From Pedobacter sp. Bi126 (GTDB taxonomy: Bacteria > Bacteroidota > Bacteroidia > Sphingobacteriales > Sphingobacteriaceae): a DNA stretch of 64,000 bases. The translations under genes were made by a program, and so were the position numbers. Below the pieces are notes generated by a model, which saw nothing but the letters and a program-made list of their open reading frames with translations, ran no database searches and had not been told where the DNA came from. The stretch spans positions 124,001 to 188,000 of the forward strand of contig NZ_CAKKMS010000005.1 of assembly GCF_918698245.1 (NCBI RefSeq). The letters are read 5' to 3'. Each line of letters opens with the position of its first letter. The first letter of the stretch is position 1. Of the stretch, positions 10,132-19,496 are shown piece by piece.

Positions 10132-10149
10132 ACCAACTATTTTGTTGGT
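10132..10149. promoter_or_regulatory. Inverted repeat in divergent intergenic region
   Basis: Perfect arms ACCAAC and GTTGGT with a six-base AT loop lie 85 bases upstream of the - strand GH51 gene. This is a possible operator; there is no T-run to suggest a terminator. The function is inferred only from position. Confidence 0.35.
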
Positions 10150-10308
10150 AAATTCTACAATCTTAGCATCGGGGAAAATGATACAAGCATCTCAAATATG
10201 GATTGAGGTAGTAAAAGGGTTTAGTAAAGTAACTTTTTACTTGATGTTTAAAATTTATTGAGCAGAAACCTTTAAAATCTTTCTTATAACATATTGTCAT
10301 CGTCAAAA

Positions 10309-10328
10309 AGCAGGATACTACAGGATGC
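10309..10328 (+). promoter_or_regulatory. CAGGAT-N4-CAGGAT tandem element, copy 1
   Basis: The 20-mer AGCAGGATACTACAGGATGC is identical to copy 2 at 16487-16506. It holds two CAGGAT hexamers spaced one helical turn apart, in the sense orientation of the gene at 10515, which starts 187 bases further on. It is a candidate operator or activator site. The rest of 10048-10514 holds no gene. Confidence 0.55.
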
Positions 10329-10514
10329 ACCTTAAAGATATACTATTTACATTCGACATGAATCATTTAATGGCTGCTACCCAGCGGCTGTTATGATCCG
10401 CTAACCAATAACACATGATGAGCCTTCGTTTCTTCAATATTCAAATATTGACTATTTTATTCAGCAAGGCTTTTATGTGCAAAATAGCTGGTTCACATGC
10501 TTGATAAAAGAACT

Positions 10515-12917
10515 ATGAATCTTAAAAAATATACTTTGCTTGGCTTTTTAAGTGCAGCAACACTTTGTGGTTCGGCGCAACAAAAAGCTACAGATAAACA
10601 ATCGGTTAAACTCTTTTTTGAGAAATCATACCTACAGGTAGACCGAAGTTATTACAGCACTGGCGAAGATGTATGGTTTAGCGCCTATTTGGTAAATGGA
10701 AAAAGTAGCAATTTAACCGCTACCAGCAATAATTTATATGTGGAGCTGCTTTCGCCAAAATCGGAAGTTTTAGACCGGAAAATGATCAGGTTGGATGGTG
10801 GATTGGGAAAAGGAGATTTTAAACTGAAAGATTCTATTCCTTCTGGTTGGTACGCCATTAGGGCTTATACCAATTGGATGCGAAACTTTGGCGATGATTT
10901 TGTTTTTCAAAAACGGATCCACATTAGCAATAATATTATTGAAAACGCTTCTTATTTTACCCGAAATCCGGTCAAGAAAAACGATGTTTCCAATTCGAAA
11001 AAATCGATTGCTTTTTTCCCGGAGGGCGGTTCGCTGGTTGAAGGATTAACCAGTATTGTAGCCTTTAAAACCAATGATGACATTGGAAATGGGATTAAAG
11101 CCACAGGAAGTGTAATCTCATCAAAAGGAGATACCGTAACTTCTTTTCAAAGTACCGATGCGGGCATGGGCATTTTTGCTTTTACACCCAAAACGGACGA
11201 GAAATATAAGGTTGAGGGACTTTATGGCAAAGAAAAATTTTCTTCGGAAATGCCTTTAAGCCTTAAAAAAGGCCTCTCATTACATATTACTACCGATTCT
11301 TTAAATATCAAAGCAAGTATTAGTGCTAACGAGTTAATGTTCGGCGAATTGAAGGATAAAAGCATTTCGCTTGTAATTAAACATGCAGGCGATAACATTT
11401 ATTCGGGATCGATCAAATTAAGTAAAGCTATAGTATCGGTATCAATCCCAACAAAAGGTTTTCCGAACGGTATTGCAAGCATAACCCTGCTAGATGACCA
11501 GAACAGGCCTAATTGTGAACGGCTTATTTTTATACAAGACGAAAATAAGGTTAGTTTTTCAATAACCCCAAACAAAGCCATTTATAAACCAAGAGAAAAA
11601 GTGCTTATTAAGGTAAAAGCGACCAATTTTCTTGGTCAGCCAGCTAAAACAGCGTTTTCCTTAGCTGCTGTTGATGGACTTATTCCAGATGATGGAAATG
11701 ATATCGTGTCTTATTTGATGCTGCAATCGGAAGTAAAGGGAGATATTAAAAATGCTGCACAATATTTTGATGCTAAAAACCCATCTCGTTTAAAACAGCT
11801 CGACTTATTGTTGCTTACCCAGGGCTGGAGAGATTATATCTGGAGAAAACTGGCCGACTCGGCTATTAAAATAAGTTATTTGCCCGAACCTGGCATAACA
11901 ATTAAAGGAATGGTAAGAGAGAAACTGGCCGATAAACCCATTCCGAATATGAATATTACCCTGTTTGGCACCAACTTTACAGGTAATAAAATCTTTACGA
12001 CGAAAACCGATCAGAGCGGACGTTATTTTCTGGATGGGTTGAGTTGGTATGGCAATCAGCAGGTAAAAATTTCATCAAAAGATGATAAAGGGAAAAAGGG
12101 TGGCTGGCTGCAGATCGATACGCTGATTAAACCTTTAAATTTAGCGCCGTTAAAAACAATCTCACCTGGAATTTCGAACACCTTGAACGTAGAAATCGGT
12201 AAACGTATGGATTATAACCGCACTTACAAGTTTGGCGATTCGATCAGTTTAAACGATATAGAAATTAAGGCCGCCCAGAATAACAAGGTAGTACTGTTTC
12301 AGGATGTACTTACCTCATTTGGGTATCCTGAGGAAGTTTTCAACATTACAGCAGCCGATTATTCTTACAAGGGATTGGAACATTTTCTGTTAACAAAGGC
12401 TAAAGGAAGTTATCCGGCAGAAGATAACGATAGTTTGGGTAATGAAGGAGTCACCTTTATCGCCAATGGAAAAAAAGTTAGGCCGGTTATTAAAGTAAAC
12501 AACAGGCAAGAGCTCTTTACCGAACGCCTAGATTACTACAGTTTAACGATGGATCAGATTAACCAGGTTAGAATTCAGCATTTATTAAACAGTACCGGAA
12601 AAGATGTGTACCTCATCAGCCTTAATTTAAAGGATGAAGCTTTACGTGGACCAAATTTAGACTTATTGAACCTCAATTTAAACGGTTATTATGCCGCAAG
12701 AACTTTTTACTCGCCAAATTACAGCAGCCCGGCAACACCAAATAAAGATTTACGTACCACCATTTTCTGGGCACCAGCTGTAAAAACCAACGAAAATGGT
12801 GAAGCAACTATCACTTATTTTAATGGAGATAACAAAGCCGATATTTTGATCAAAGCCGATGGAATTACCGATAAAGGAGTGGCTGTAGCGGCGAAAACAG
12901 GCTATAAAGTTCAATAA
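10515..12917 (+). CDS. Secreted MG2/alpha-2-macroglobulin-like protein with plug-like region
   Basis: The start at ATG 10515 (800 residues) places the signal peptide correctly; an in-frame ATG at 10497 only adds six residues. After a leader ending GSAQQ, residues about 30-140 form an MG2-type beta domain (KSYLQVDRSYYSTGEDVWF). Further beta domains follow, then a carboxypeptidase regulatory-like domain (near 470-530), then a stretch resembling the plug of TonB receptors (about 590-700), and an A2M-like end (FWAPAV...NENGEATITYFN). No thioester motif is present. Such proteins are frequent in Bacteroidetes and of unknown role; none is a known part of pectin degradation. PL11 follows after 20 bases, so the two are probably co-transcribed. 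Confidence 0.75.
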   Translation: MNLKKYTLLGFLSAATLCGSAQQKATDKQSVKLFFEKSYLQVDRSYYSTGEDVWFSAYLVNGKSSNLTATSNNLYVELLSPKSEVLDRKMIRLDGGLGKGDFKLKDSIPSGWYAIRAYTNWMRNFGDDFVFQKRIHISNNIIENASYFTRNPVKKNDVSNSKKSIAFFPEGGSLVEGLTSIVAFKTNDDIGNGIKATGSVISSKGDTVTSFQSTDAGMGIFAFTPKTDEKYKVEGLYGKEKFSSEMPLSLKKGLSLHITTDSLNIKASISANELMFGELKDKSISLVIKHAGDNIYSGSIKLSKAIVSVSIPTKGFPNGIASITLLDDQNRPNCERLIFIQDENKVSFSITPNKAIYKPREKVLIKVKATNFLGQPAKTAFSLAAVDGLIPDDGNDIVSYLMLQSEVKGDIKNAAQYFDAKNPSRLKQLDLLLLTQGWRDYIWRKLADSAIKISYLPEPGITIKGMVREKLADKPIPNMNITLFGTNFTGNKIFTTKTDQSGRYFLDGLSWYGNQQVKISSKDDKGKKGGWLQIDTLIKPLNLAPLKTISPGISNTLNVEIGKRMDYNRTYKFGDSISLNDIEIKAAQNNKVVLFQDVLTSFGYPEEVFNITAADYSYKGLEHFLLTKAKGSYPAEDNDSLGNEGVTFIANGKKVRPVIKVNNRQELFTERLDYYSLTMDQINQVRIQHLLNSTGKDVYLISLNLKDEALRGPNLDLLNLNLNGYYAARTFYSPNYSSPATPNKDLRTTIFWAPAVKTNENGEATITYFNGDNKADILIKADGITDKGVAVAAKTGYKVQ

Positions 12918-12937
12918 CCAATCAGAGATAAGCTATT

Positions 12938-14773
12938 ATGATCAAAACCATTATAATCTTCAGTTTCAGTTTATTCTTTGCTACACAGCTTTTCGCTCAG
13001 CGCCAAATGGAAAAATTGGGACGTGGTGTAATTGCCGTACGGCAGAATAGCGATTCTGTTTATGTAGGCTGGCGAATGTTGGGTACCGATGCCGATGACA
13101 TTGCTTTTAACCTATACCGCAAAAGCGGAAATAATGAAGCCATAAAACTCAACCACGATCCGATTACCAAGAACACCAATTTTGTAGATGCAGGGGTTAA
13201 ATTCGATCTTCCGAACAGCTATTTCGTAAAACCCATTTTAAAAGGCAGTGAATTGGAAGCCAGTAAATCTTTTACGTTGCCAGCCAAGCCACCTATTCAG
13301 CAATATTTAACTATTTCTTTGAAAACACCAGCTGGTTATTCGCCTAACGATGCTTCGGTAGGCGATTTAGATGGAGATGGTGAATATGAAATTGTGTTGC
13401 ACCAAACTGGCCGGAGCAGGGATAATTCATCAAACGGTATTACCGATCCGCCGATTTTTCAAGCCTATAAATTAGATGGAACTTTTTTGTGGGAGATTAA
13501 TTTAGGGAAAAACATCCGCGAAGGCGCTCATTACACTCAATTTATGGTGTACGACCTGGATGGGGATGGTATTGCCGAAATGGTATGTAAAACTGCCGAT
13601 GGAACGGTAGATGGCAAAGGAAAAGTAATTGGCGATGCAACTAAAGATTGGCGCAATCCCAACGGTAAAATTTTGGATGGCCCTGAATTTTTAACTGTAT
13701 TTAGCGGTAAAACCGGAGAGGCATTAGCCACAACAGATTATATTCCTGCCCGTGGCAATATTGGCGCCTGGGGCGGTAGAGGTGGGAACGGAAAAAACGA
13801 TAATACGGGTAACCGTGTAGATCGGTTTAATGCCTGTTTGGCCTACTTAGATGGGATCCATCCAAGTGTAGTGATGTGCAGAGGCTATTACGGCAGAACG
13901 GTTTTGGCGGCCTGGGACTGGTGTAATGGCAAACTAACTTCAAGATGGGTATTTGATACGAAAGATGCTAAAAACTCATTTTCTGGGCAGGGAAACCATA
14001 ACCTAACCGTTGCAGACGTAGACCAGGACGGAAAAGACGAAATTATTTACGGTTCGATGTGTGTAGATGATAATGGAAAGGGATTGTACACTACGGGCTT
14101 AAGGCATGGTGATGCCATTCATGTTTCAGACCTTGATCCGGAACACCCAGGTTTGGAAGTTTTTGGCGTACACGAAATAGAAGAGGGTACAAAAGGCCCG
14201 GGAGCTGCGGTTTATGATGCCAAAACGGGCAAAATATTATGGGAAGGATCTCAAGATGAAGATGTGGGTAGAGGTGTGGCCGATAATATCGATAACACCC
14301 GTTTTGGCGCACAGATGTGGTGGTCTGGATCGAACGGATTATTTGATATCAAGGGCAATCGGATCGGTAATCAGCCCCGATCAACCAATTTTTTAATTTA
14401 TTGGGATGGTGATTTATCAAGGGAACTTTTAGATGGTAATCATATCGATAAGTACAATGGTGGACGGCTTTTTACAGCTGATGGAGCCGTTTCTAACAAT
14501 GGAACCAAATCTACACCTGCTTTAAGTGCCGATATTTTTGGCGATTGGCGCGAAGAATTGATCTTAAGGTCTTATGACAATCAAAGCCTTAGAATTTATA
14601 CCACAACCATCCCGACTGAATACCGCAACTATACCTTAATGCACGACCCGCAGTACCGCTTAAGCATTGCCTGGCAAAATGATGGTTATAACCAACCACC
14701 ACATACGGGGTTCTATTTCGGTTTCGGAATGAAGAAAGCACCAAAACCTAACATTGTACTAATTGGTCGCTAA
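12938..14773 (+). CDS. Secreted rhamnogalacturonan lyase, PL11
   Basis: The 611-residue protein (signal peptide ending LFAQR) matches PL11 over its length and starts with the typical MEKLGRGVIAVRQ. It is an eight-bladed propeller rich in calcium-binding loops of the type DLDGDG and DVDQDG (residues about 146-160, 205-215, 365-372). PL11 cleaves the alternating rhamnose-galacturonate backbone of RG-I by beta-elimination and leaves an unsaturated galacturonate, which is the substrate of the GH105 encoded 5 kb downstream. This gene is the strongest evidence that the locus targets RG-I. Its length is normal for the family. Confidence 0.93.
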   Translation: MIKTIIIFSFSLFFATQLFAQRQMEKLGRGVIAVRQNSDSVYVGWRMLGTDADDIAFNLYRKSGNNEAIKLNHDPITKNTNFVDAGVKFDLPNSYFVKPILKGSELEASKSFTLPAKPPIQQYLTISLKTPAGYSPNDASVGDLDGDGEYEIVLHQTGRSRDNSSNGITDPPIFQAYKLDGTFLWEINLGKNIREGAHYTQFMVYDLDGDGIAEMVCKTADGTVDGKGKVIGDATKDWRNPNGKILDGPEFLTVFSGKTGEALATTDYIPARGNIGAWGGRGGNGKNDNTGNRVDRFNACLAYLDGIHPSVVMCRGYYGRTVLAAWDWCNGKLTSRWVFDTKDAKNSFSGQGNHNLTVADVDQDGKDEIIYGSMCVDDNGKGLYTTGLRHGDAIHVSDLDPEHPGLEVFGVHEIEEGTKGPGAAVYDAKTGKILWEGSQDEDVGRGVADNIDNTRFGAQMWWSGSNGLFDIKGNRIGNQPRSTNFLIYWDGDLSRELLDGNHIDKYNGGRLFTADGAVSNNGTKSTPALSADIFGDWREELILRSYDNQSLRIYTTTIPTEYRNYTLMHDPQYRLSIAWQNDGYNQPPHTGFYFGFGMKKAPKPNIVLIGR

Positions 14774-14817
14774 AAAATATTAAACTAATTGAGTAACGTA
14801 AATAATTATAACTAAGA

Positions 14818-15582
14818 ATGAAAAAATATAGCTTTATCCTGGCGGTAATGATCATCGTCATTTCTTCTTTTGCCTTTATTGCCCAGCATAAACCCGCATT
14901 ACATACCATTGGCGATTCTACAGTCCGCAATTCAAACAAAGAAACCTGGGGCTGGGGAACACCGATTGCTTCTTTATTTGATACCACAAAAATCCATGTA
15001 GAAAACAATGCAATGGCCGGAAGAAGTACCCGTACCTTTTTATCGGAGGGCAGGTGGGATAAAGTTCTGGAGACATTAAAATCAGGTGATTTTGTTACGA
15101 TGCAATTCGGTCACAATGATGGAAGTGCTCCTGATACCACAAAAGCAGGTAGAAGAGGTGTGTTAAAAGGAACCGGCGAAGAAACCAAAGTATTAACATG
15201 GCCAGATGGAAAGGTAGAAACTGTACATACCTATGGCTGGTATATCCGCAAATTTGTGCGTGAAACCAAAGCAAAAGGCGCCACACCCATTATACTTTCG
15301 ATGATCCCCAGAAATATTTTTAAAGATGGTAAAGTGGTTCGAGCCAATAACGACTTCGGAAAATGGGCAGCTGATGTAGCCAAAGAAGAAAATGCCTATT
15401 TTGTAGACCTGAATAAAATAACGGCTGATAAATATGATGCACTCGGTCCAGATAAGGTAAAACTCTATTTCCCTGGCGACCATACCCATACCAATTTAGA
15501 AGGCGCAAAAGTTAATGCGGCCTCTGTTGTTGAAGGAATCAGGGAATTAAAAGATTGTAATTTGAAAAAGTATTTGCTTTAA
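14818..15582 (+). CDS. Rhamnogalacturonan acetylesterase, CE12
   Basis: The 254-residue SGNH hydrolase has an N-terminal hydrophobic segment (5-22) acting as signal peptide or anchor. The blocks are complete: IGDSTV with nucleophile Ser34, FGHND near 97-101, and DHTHTNLEGA near 220-230 providing the catalytic Asp-His. CE12 enzymes of this length (RhgT/YesT type) deacetylate RG-I so the lyase can act. It follows PL11 by 44 bases and is followed by a paralogue, an evident tandem duplication. Confidence 0.9.
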   Translation: MKKYSFILAVMIIVISSFAFIAQHKPALHTIGDSTVRNSNKETWGWGTPIASLFDTTKIHVENNAMAGRSTRTFLSEGRWDKVLETLKSGDFVTMQFGHNDGSAPDTTKAGRRGVLKGTGEETKVLTWPDGKVETVHTYGWYIRKFVRETKAKGATPIILSMIPRNIFKDGKVVRANNDFGKWAADVAKEENAYFVDLNKITADKYDALGPDKVKLYFPGDHTHTNLEGAKVNAASVVEGIRELKDCNLKKYLL

Positions 15583-15592
15583 TAAAGGAGAA

Positions 15593-15667
15593 AGACTAAA
15601 GCTAAAAGACTAAAGTTGAAAGACCAAAGACAAAATAAATCTGTGTAATCTAATAATCTGTGTAATC
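15593..15667. repeat. Short tandem repeats between the CE12 paralogues
   Basis: Three imperfect copies of a 14-base unit (AGACTAAAGCTAAA and variants) at 15593-15634 are followed by two copies of AATCTGTGTAATC with a 17-base period (15638-15650, 15655-15667). This is most of the 105-base gap between the duplicated esterases. Confidence 0.8.
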
Positions 15668-15687
15668 ATCCCGGAAGGGCAATAATC

Positions 15688-16479
15688 ATGAAATCAACAA
15701 AATACCTATCCCTCATTCTCTTAACTGCTTTTATTGTTTTTTCTTCCTGTATTATCTTAAAACAGCAGGCAAAGCCCACTTTATTCCTCATTGGCGATTC
15801 GACCGTAAAAAACGGAAAAGGCAAAGGTGATGGTTCTTTATGGGGCTGGGGAAGTTTTATCGGAGATTTGTTTAATAGCGAAAAAATTAATGTCGAAAAC
15901 GATGCCCTTGGCGGTACCAGTAGTCGTACCTTTCAAACCAATGGTTTATGGGATGCTGTTTTAGCAAAAGTAAAAAAAGGCGATTTCGTGATGATGCAGT
16001 TTGGCCATAACGATAGCAGCCCATTAGACGATACCGCCCGTGCCCGCGGCACCATAAAAGGCATCGGAACGGAAAGCAAAGAAATTTACAACCCGATCAA
16101 GAAAAAGCAGGAAGTGGTATATACCTACGGTTGGTACCTGCGTAAGTTCATCAGCGATATAAAAGCCAAAGGCGCAACAGCGATTGTATGTTCACCGATT
16201 CCACGTAATCCTGTTAAAGATAATGCTATAGTTCTGGCCAACGATAGTTACGCAAGTTGGGCCGAAGAGGTGGCAAAAGCCGAAAAAGTCGATTTTATTC
16301 CATTGAATCAGATCATTAAAGATAAATATGCTGCTTTAAGTGCGACTGAGGTAAAGGCATTTTTTACCGAGAAAGACCATACGCACACCAACGAAGCAGG
16401 AGCGAAGTTAAATGCAACTGCTGTTGTTGAAGGCCTAAAGAAATTAAAAAACAATAAACTGAATAGCTACCTTAAATAA
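15688..16479 (+). CDS. Rhamnogalacturonan acetylesterase, CE12, probable lipoprotein
   Basis: The 263-residue paralogue of the preceding gene shares the same blocks: LIGDSTV (Ser38), FGHND near 108-112, and the DHTHTNEAGA block near 230-240. Its leader ends VFSSC, so Cys21 could be lipidated, which would put this copy on the outer membrane while the first copy may be soluble in the periplasm. Divergence is spread along the protein, so the duplication is not recent. The following GH2 gene appears to have its own regulatory element (CAGGAT pair at 16487). Confidence 0.88.
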   Translation: MKSTKYLSLILLTAFIVFSSCIILKQQAKPTLFLIGDSTVKNGKGKGDGSLWGWGSFIGDLFNSEKINVENDALGGTSSRTFQTNGLWDAVLAKVKKGDFVMMQFGHNDSSPLDDTARARGTIKGIGTESKEIYNPIKKKQEVVYTYGWYLRKFISDIKAKGATAIVCSPIPRNPVKDNAIVLANDSYASWAEEVAKAEKVDFIPLNQIIKDKYAALSATEVKAFFTEKDHTHTNEAGAKLNATAVVEGLKKLKNNKLNSYLK

Positions 16480-16486
16480 GCCATTG

Positions 16487-16506
16487 AGCAGGATACTACA
16501 GGATGC
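16487..16506 (+). promoter_or_regulatory. CAGGAT-N4-CAGGAT tandem element, copy 2
   Basis: This is the same 20-mer as copy 1, starting 8 bases after the stop of the CE12 gene. It lies 69 bases upstream of the GH2 start. Downstream, a TAACCAAATA motif is found at 16539-16548. Confidence 0.55.
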
Positions 16507-16574
16507 TTTCCTGCCAATATTGTGTTATTTTAACCGCCTAACCAAATACCAGCGGTGATAAACCGTCCAATTTT

Positions 16575-19478
16575 ATGCAGATACAGGCTAACCGAGTTTT
16601 CAAAGTGCTATTAGGCATTGCTTTTATATTTTTAAGCATCACACATATACATGCCCAAAGCATTTCGCTTGCCGGAAAGTGGCGTTTCAAAATTGACGCT
16701 AAAGATGAAGGCCTAAAAGGAAAATGGTATTCAACCGTTCTGCCCGAATCCGTTAACCTTCCAGGCTCGATGGCCGAAAATTTAAAGGGCGATGATATTA
16801 CCCTCAAAACAAAATGGACCGGAAGTATTTACGACAGTTCGTACTTTTTTCATCCCCGTTTAGAAAAATACCGTAAACCAGGTAATATAAAAATACCTTT
16901 CTGGTTAACGCCCGCCAAACATTATACAGGCGCAGCATGGTATCAAAAAGATATCCAAATTCCTGCCGATTGGAGGGGTAAAAGACTGGTGTTATCTTTA
17001 GAATATCCCCATTCAGAAACAAAGGTTTGGGTAGATGATATCGAAATTGGAACACAGTATACCTTTGTGGTTGCGCAAAATTTCGAGCTCCCGGCAAATT
17101 TAAAAGCAGGAAAACATACCATCACTTTATTGATCGATAACCGCATCAAAGCGATAAACGTTGGACAGGATTCCCATAGTTTAACCGATCACACTCAAGG
17201 AAACTGGAATGGCGTAGTTGGAAAAATGGAGCTAATTGCCGGTTCGCCAGTGTATTTTGAAGATATCCAGATTTATCCCGATTTAAAGAACAAATCTGCC
17301 AAGGTTAAAATCCAGCTTAAAGCCAATGCTAAGCAATCCTCTACCGGGAAAATTACACTTGCCGCTACAACTTTCAATACCAAAAATTTACTTCAGGTTA
17401 AGCCTGTAACAGCAACTTACCAAATTACAAATGGTGAGGGTGCTTTGGAAATCAATTTGCCAATGGGCGATAAAATAGCCACCTGGGATGAGTTCGATCC
17501 GGCATTGTACCGTTTAACAGCTACTTTACAATCGAAAGATGGCAAAAAAGACGAGAAAAAGGTACAATTTGGCATGCGTGAGTTTAAAGCCGTAGGCAGA
17601 ACTTTTGAAATTAATGGTCGCCCGGTTTTTTTGCGTGGAACGGTTAACAATTGTGAATTTCCGTTAACAGGTTATCCATCAATGGATGTTGCTGCATGGG
17701 TACGCATTTTTAAAATTTCAAAGGCACATGGGTTAAACCACATGCGTTTCCATTCGTTTTGCCCACCAGAAGCTGCCTTTATCGCTGCAGATCAAATCGG
17801 CTTTTATCTTCAGCCAGAGGGACCAAGCTGGGCCAATCATGGTTCATCTATCGGAGATGGAAAACCAATCGACCAGTTTATTTACGATGAAACCAACCGC
17901 ATGACCAAAAACTATGGCAATTATGCATCCTTTTGTATGATGGCCTATGGAAATGAACCGCGGGGAAAACAAGTAGAATACCTTACTAAATTCAATAATT
18001 ATTGGAAAGCTAAAGATTCGAGAAGATTATATACCGGAGCATCAGTGGGTGGTAGCTGGCCGGTTATTCCGAACAACGAGTTTATGGTGCGTGCTGGTGC
18101 CAGGGGTTTAGATTGGGGCAGAAAACCAGAAAGTATTTCGACCTATGCCAAACAGATCGAACAATTTACCGTGCCTTTTGTAGCACACGAAATGGGCCAG
18201 TATTGTGCCTTCCCTAATTTCGATGAAATAAAAAAATATACAGGTGTTTATCGTGCGAAAAATTTTGAGATGTTTCAGGAAGACCTTAAAGACCACGACA
18301 TGGCCGATCAGGGACATGACTTTTTAATGGCTTCGGGTAAATTACAAGCCCTTTGTTATAAAAATGAAATCGAAAAAGCATTACGTACGCCGAATTATAA
18401 TGGCTATCAGTTATTGTCGCTAAATGATTATCCAGGACAGGGAACAGCACTTGTTGGTGTTTTAGATGCCTTTTGGGATGAAAAAGGTTATATCACGGCG
18501 AAAGAATTCAAGCGTTTTTCTAATAGCACAGTACCTTTGCTAAAAGTTTCAAAGTTCGTTTTTACCAATAACGAAACTTTAGCAGCTGCGGTAGAAGTGG
18601 CACATTTCGGAAAGGCGCCTATTGAAAATGCAAAACTCTCCTGGACGCTCAAAGATGAAAGTGGCACAAATGTGGCAAAAGGTGATTTCAATCCTAAAAC
18701 CTTAGCTGTTACCAATTGTATTGCCATCGGAGAAATTAAATTTCCGTTAAATAGTATTACAAAAGCAACAAAACTGAAACTGGAGGTTACCATTGATGGA
18801 ACCGAATTCGCAAACGATTGGAGTTTTTGGGTTTACCCTGCACAATTGCCACAGGTTAAAAGCAACATATATTATTGCACCAGTTTAGATGAAAAAGCAC
18901 AGGCCGTATTGGCCGAGGGAGGCAATGTTTTTCTCAATGCAGCTGGCAAAGTGGTAAAAGGGAAAGAAGTGGTTCAAACTTTTCTACCCGTCTTTTGGAA
19001 CACCTCATGGTTCAAAATGCGCCCGCCTCATACTTTGGGTATTTTATGCGATCCAAAACACGCTGCTTTTAACAATTTTCCGACCGATTTCCACAGCGAT
19101 ATGCAGTGGTGGGAAATCGTAAACAAATCGCAGGTGATGAACCTCGAAGATTTTCCTTCAGGATTTAAGCCAATTATTCAACCAATTGATACCTGGTTTT
19201 TGAACCGCCGTTTGGCACTGGTTTTCGAAGCAAAAGTAGGTAAGGGGAGATTAGTGGTTTCGAGTGCCAACCTCTCACCTGATTTAAAAGACGCACCTGC
19301 TGCACAACAACTTTATTACAGTTTACAGCAGTATATGATGTCTGCCCAGTTTAATCCCAAATACGAAGTGGCTTTTAATACCGTGAAAGATATCTTCGAA
19401 AGTCCATCGAAAATTCAGTTCGATACCTTTACAAAAGATAGTCCTGACGAGTTAAAACCAAAACCAAAAACCAATTAA
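16575..19478 (+). CDS. Secreted GH2 family glycosidase
   Basis: The 967-residue protein has a signal peptide cut near HAQS, then the jelly-roll sugar-binding domain (SLAGKWRFKID...), an immunoglobulin-like domain (about 210-330) and the TIM barrel. The acid/base is Glu461 in AYGNEPRG and the nucleophile Glu539 in VAHEMGQY. The C-terminal 330 residues hold extra beta domains of unknown role. GH2 members are beta-galactosidases, beta-glucuronidases, beta-mannosidases and others; here removal of galactose or a uronic acid from RG-I side chains is plausible. It starts the tightly packed GH2-GH105-GH115-GH31 operon (gaps of 18, 5 and 2 bases). Confidence 0.88.
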   Translation: MQIQANRVFKVLLGIAFIFLSITHIHAQSISLAGKWRFKIDAKDEGLKGKWYSTVLPESVNLPGSMAENLKGDDITLKTKWTGSIYDSSYFFHPRLEKYRKPGNIKIPFWLTPAKHYTGAAWYQKDIQIPADWRGKRLVLSLEYPHSETKVWVDDIEIGTQYTFVVAQNFELPANLKAGKHTITLLIDNRIKAINVGQDSHSLTDHTQGNWNGVVGKMELIAGSPVYFEDIQIYPDLKNKSAKVKIQLKANAKQSSTGKITLAATTFNTKNLLQVKPVTATYQITNGEGALEINLPMGDKIATWDEFDPALYRLTATLQSKDGKKDEKKVQFGMREFKAVGRTFEINGRPVFLRGTVNNCEFPLTGYPSMDVAAWVRIFKISKAHGLNHMRFHSFCPPEAAFIAADQIGFYLQPEGPSWANHGSSIGDGKPIDQFIYDETNRMTKNYGNYASFCMMAYGNEPRGKQVEYLTKFNNYWKAKDSRRLYTGASVGGSWPVIPNNEFMVRAGARGLDWGRKPESISTYAKQIEQFTVPFVAHEMGQYCAFPNFDEIKKYTGVYRAKNFEMFQEDLKDHDMADQGHDFLMASGKLQALCYKNEIEKALRTPNYNGYQLLSLNDYPGQGTALVGVLDAFWDEKGYITAKEFKRFSNSTVPLLKVSKFVFTNNETLAAAVEVAHFGKAPIENAKLSWTLKDESGTNVAKGDFNPKTLAVTNCIAIGEIKFPLNSITKATKLKLEVTIDGTEFANDWSFWVYPAQLPQVKSNIYYCTSLDEKAQAVLAEGGNVFLNAAGKVVKGKEVVQTFLPVFWNTSWFKMRPPHTLGILCDPKHAAFNNFPTDFHSDMQWWEIVNKSQVMNLEDFPSGFKPIIQPIDTWFLNRRLALVFEAKVGKGRLVVSSANLSPDLKDAPAAQQLYYSLQQYMMSAQFNPKYEVAFNTVKDIFESPSKIQFDTFTKDSPDELKPKPKTN

Positions 19479-19496
19479 GATAAGCGAAATACCACC

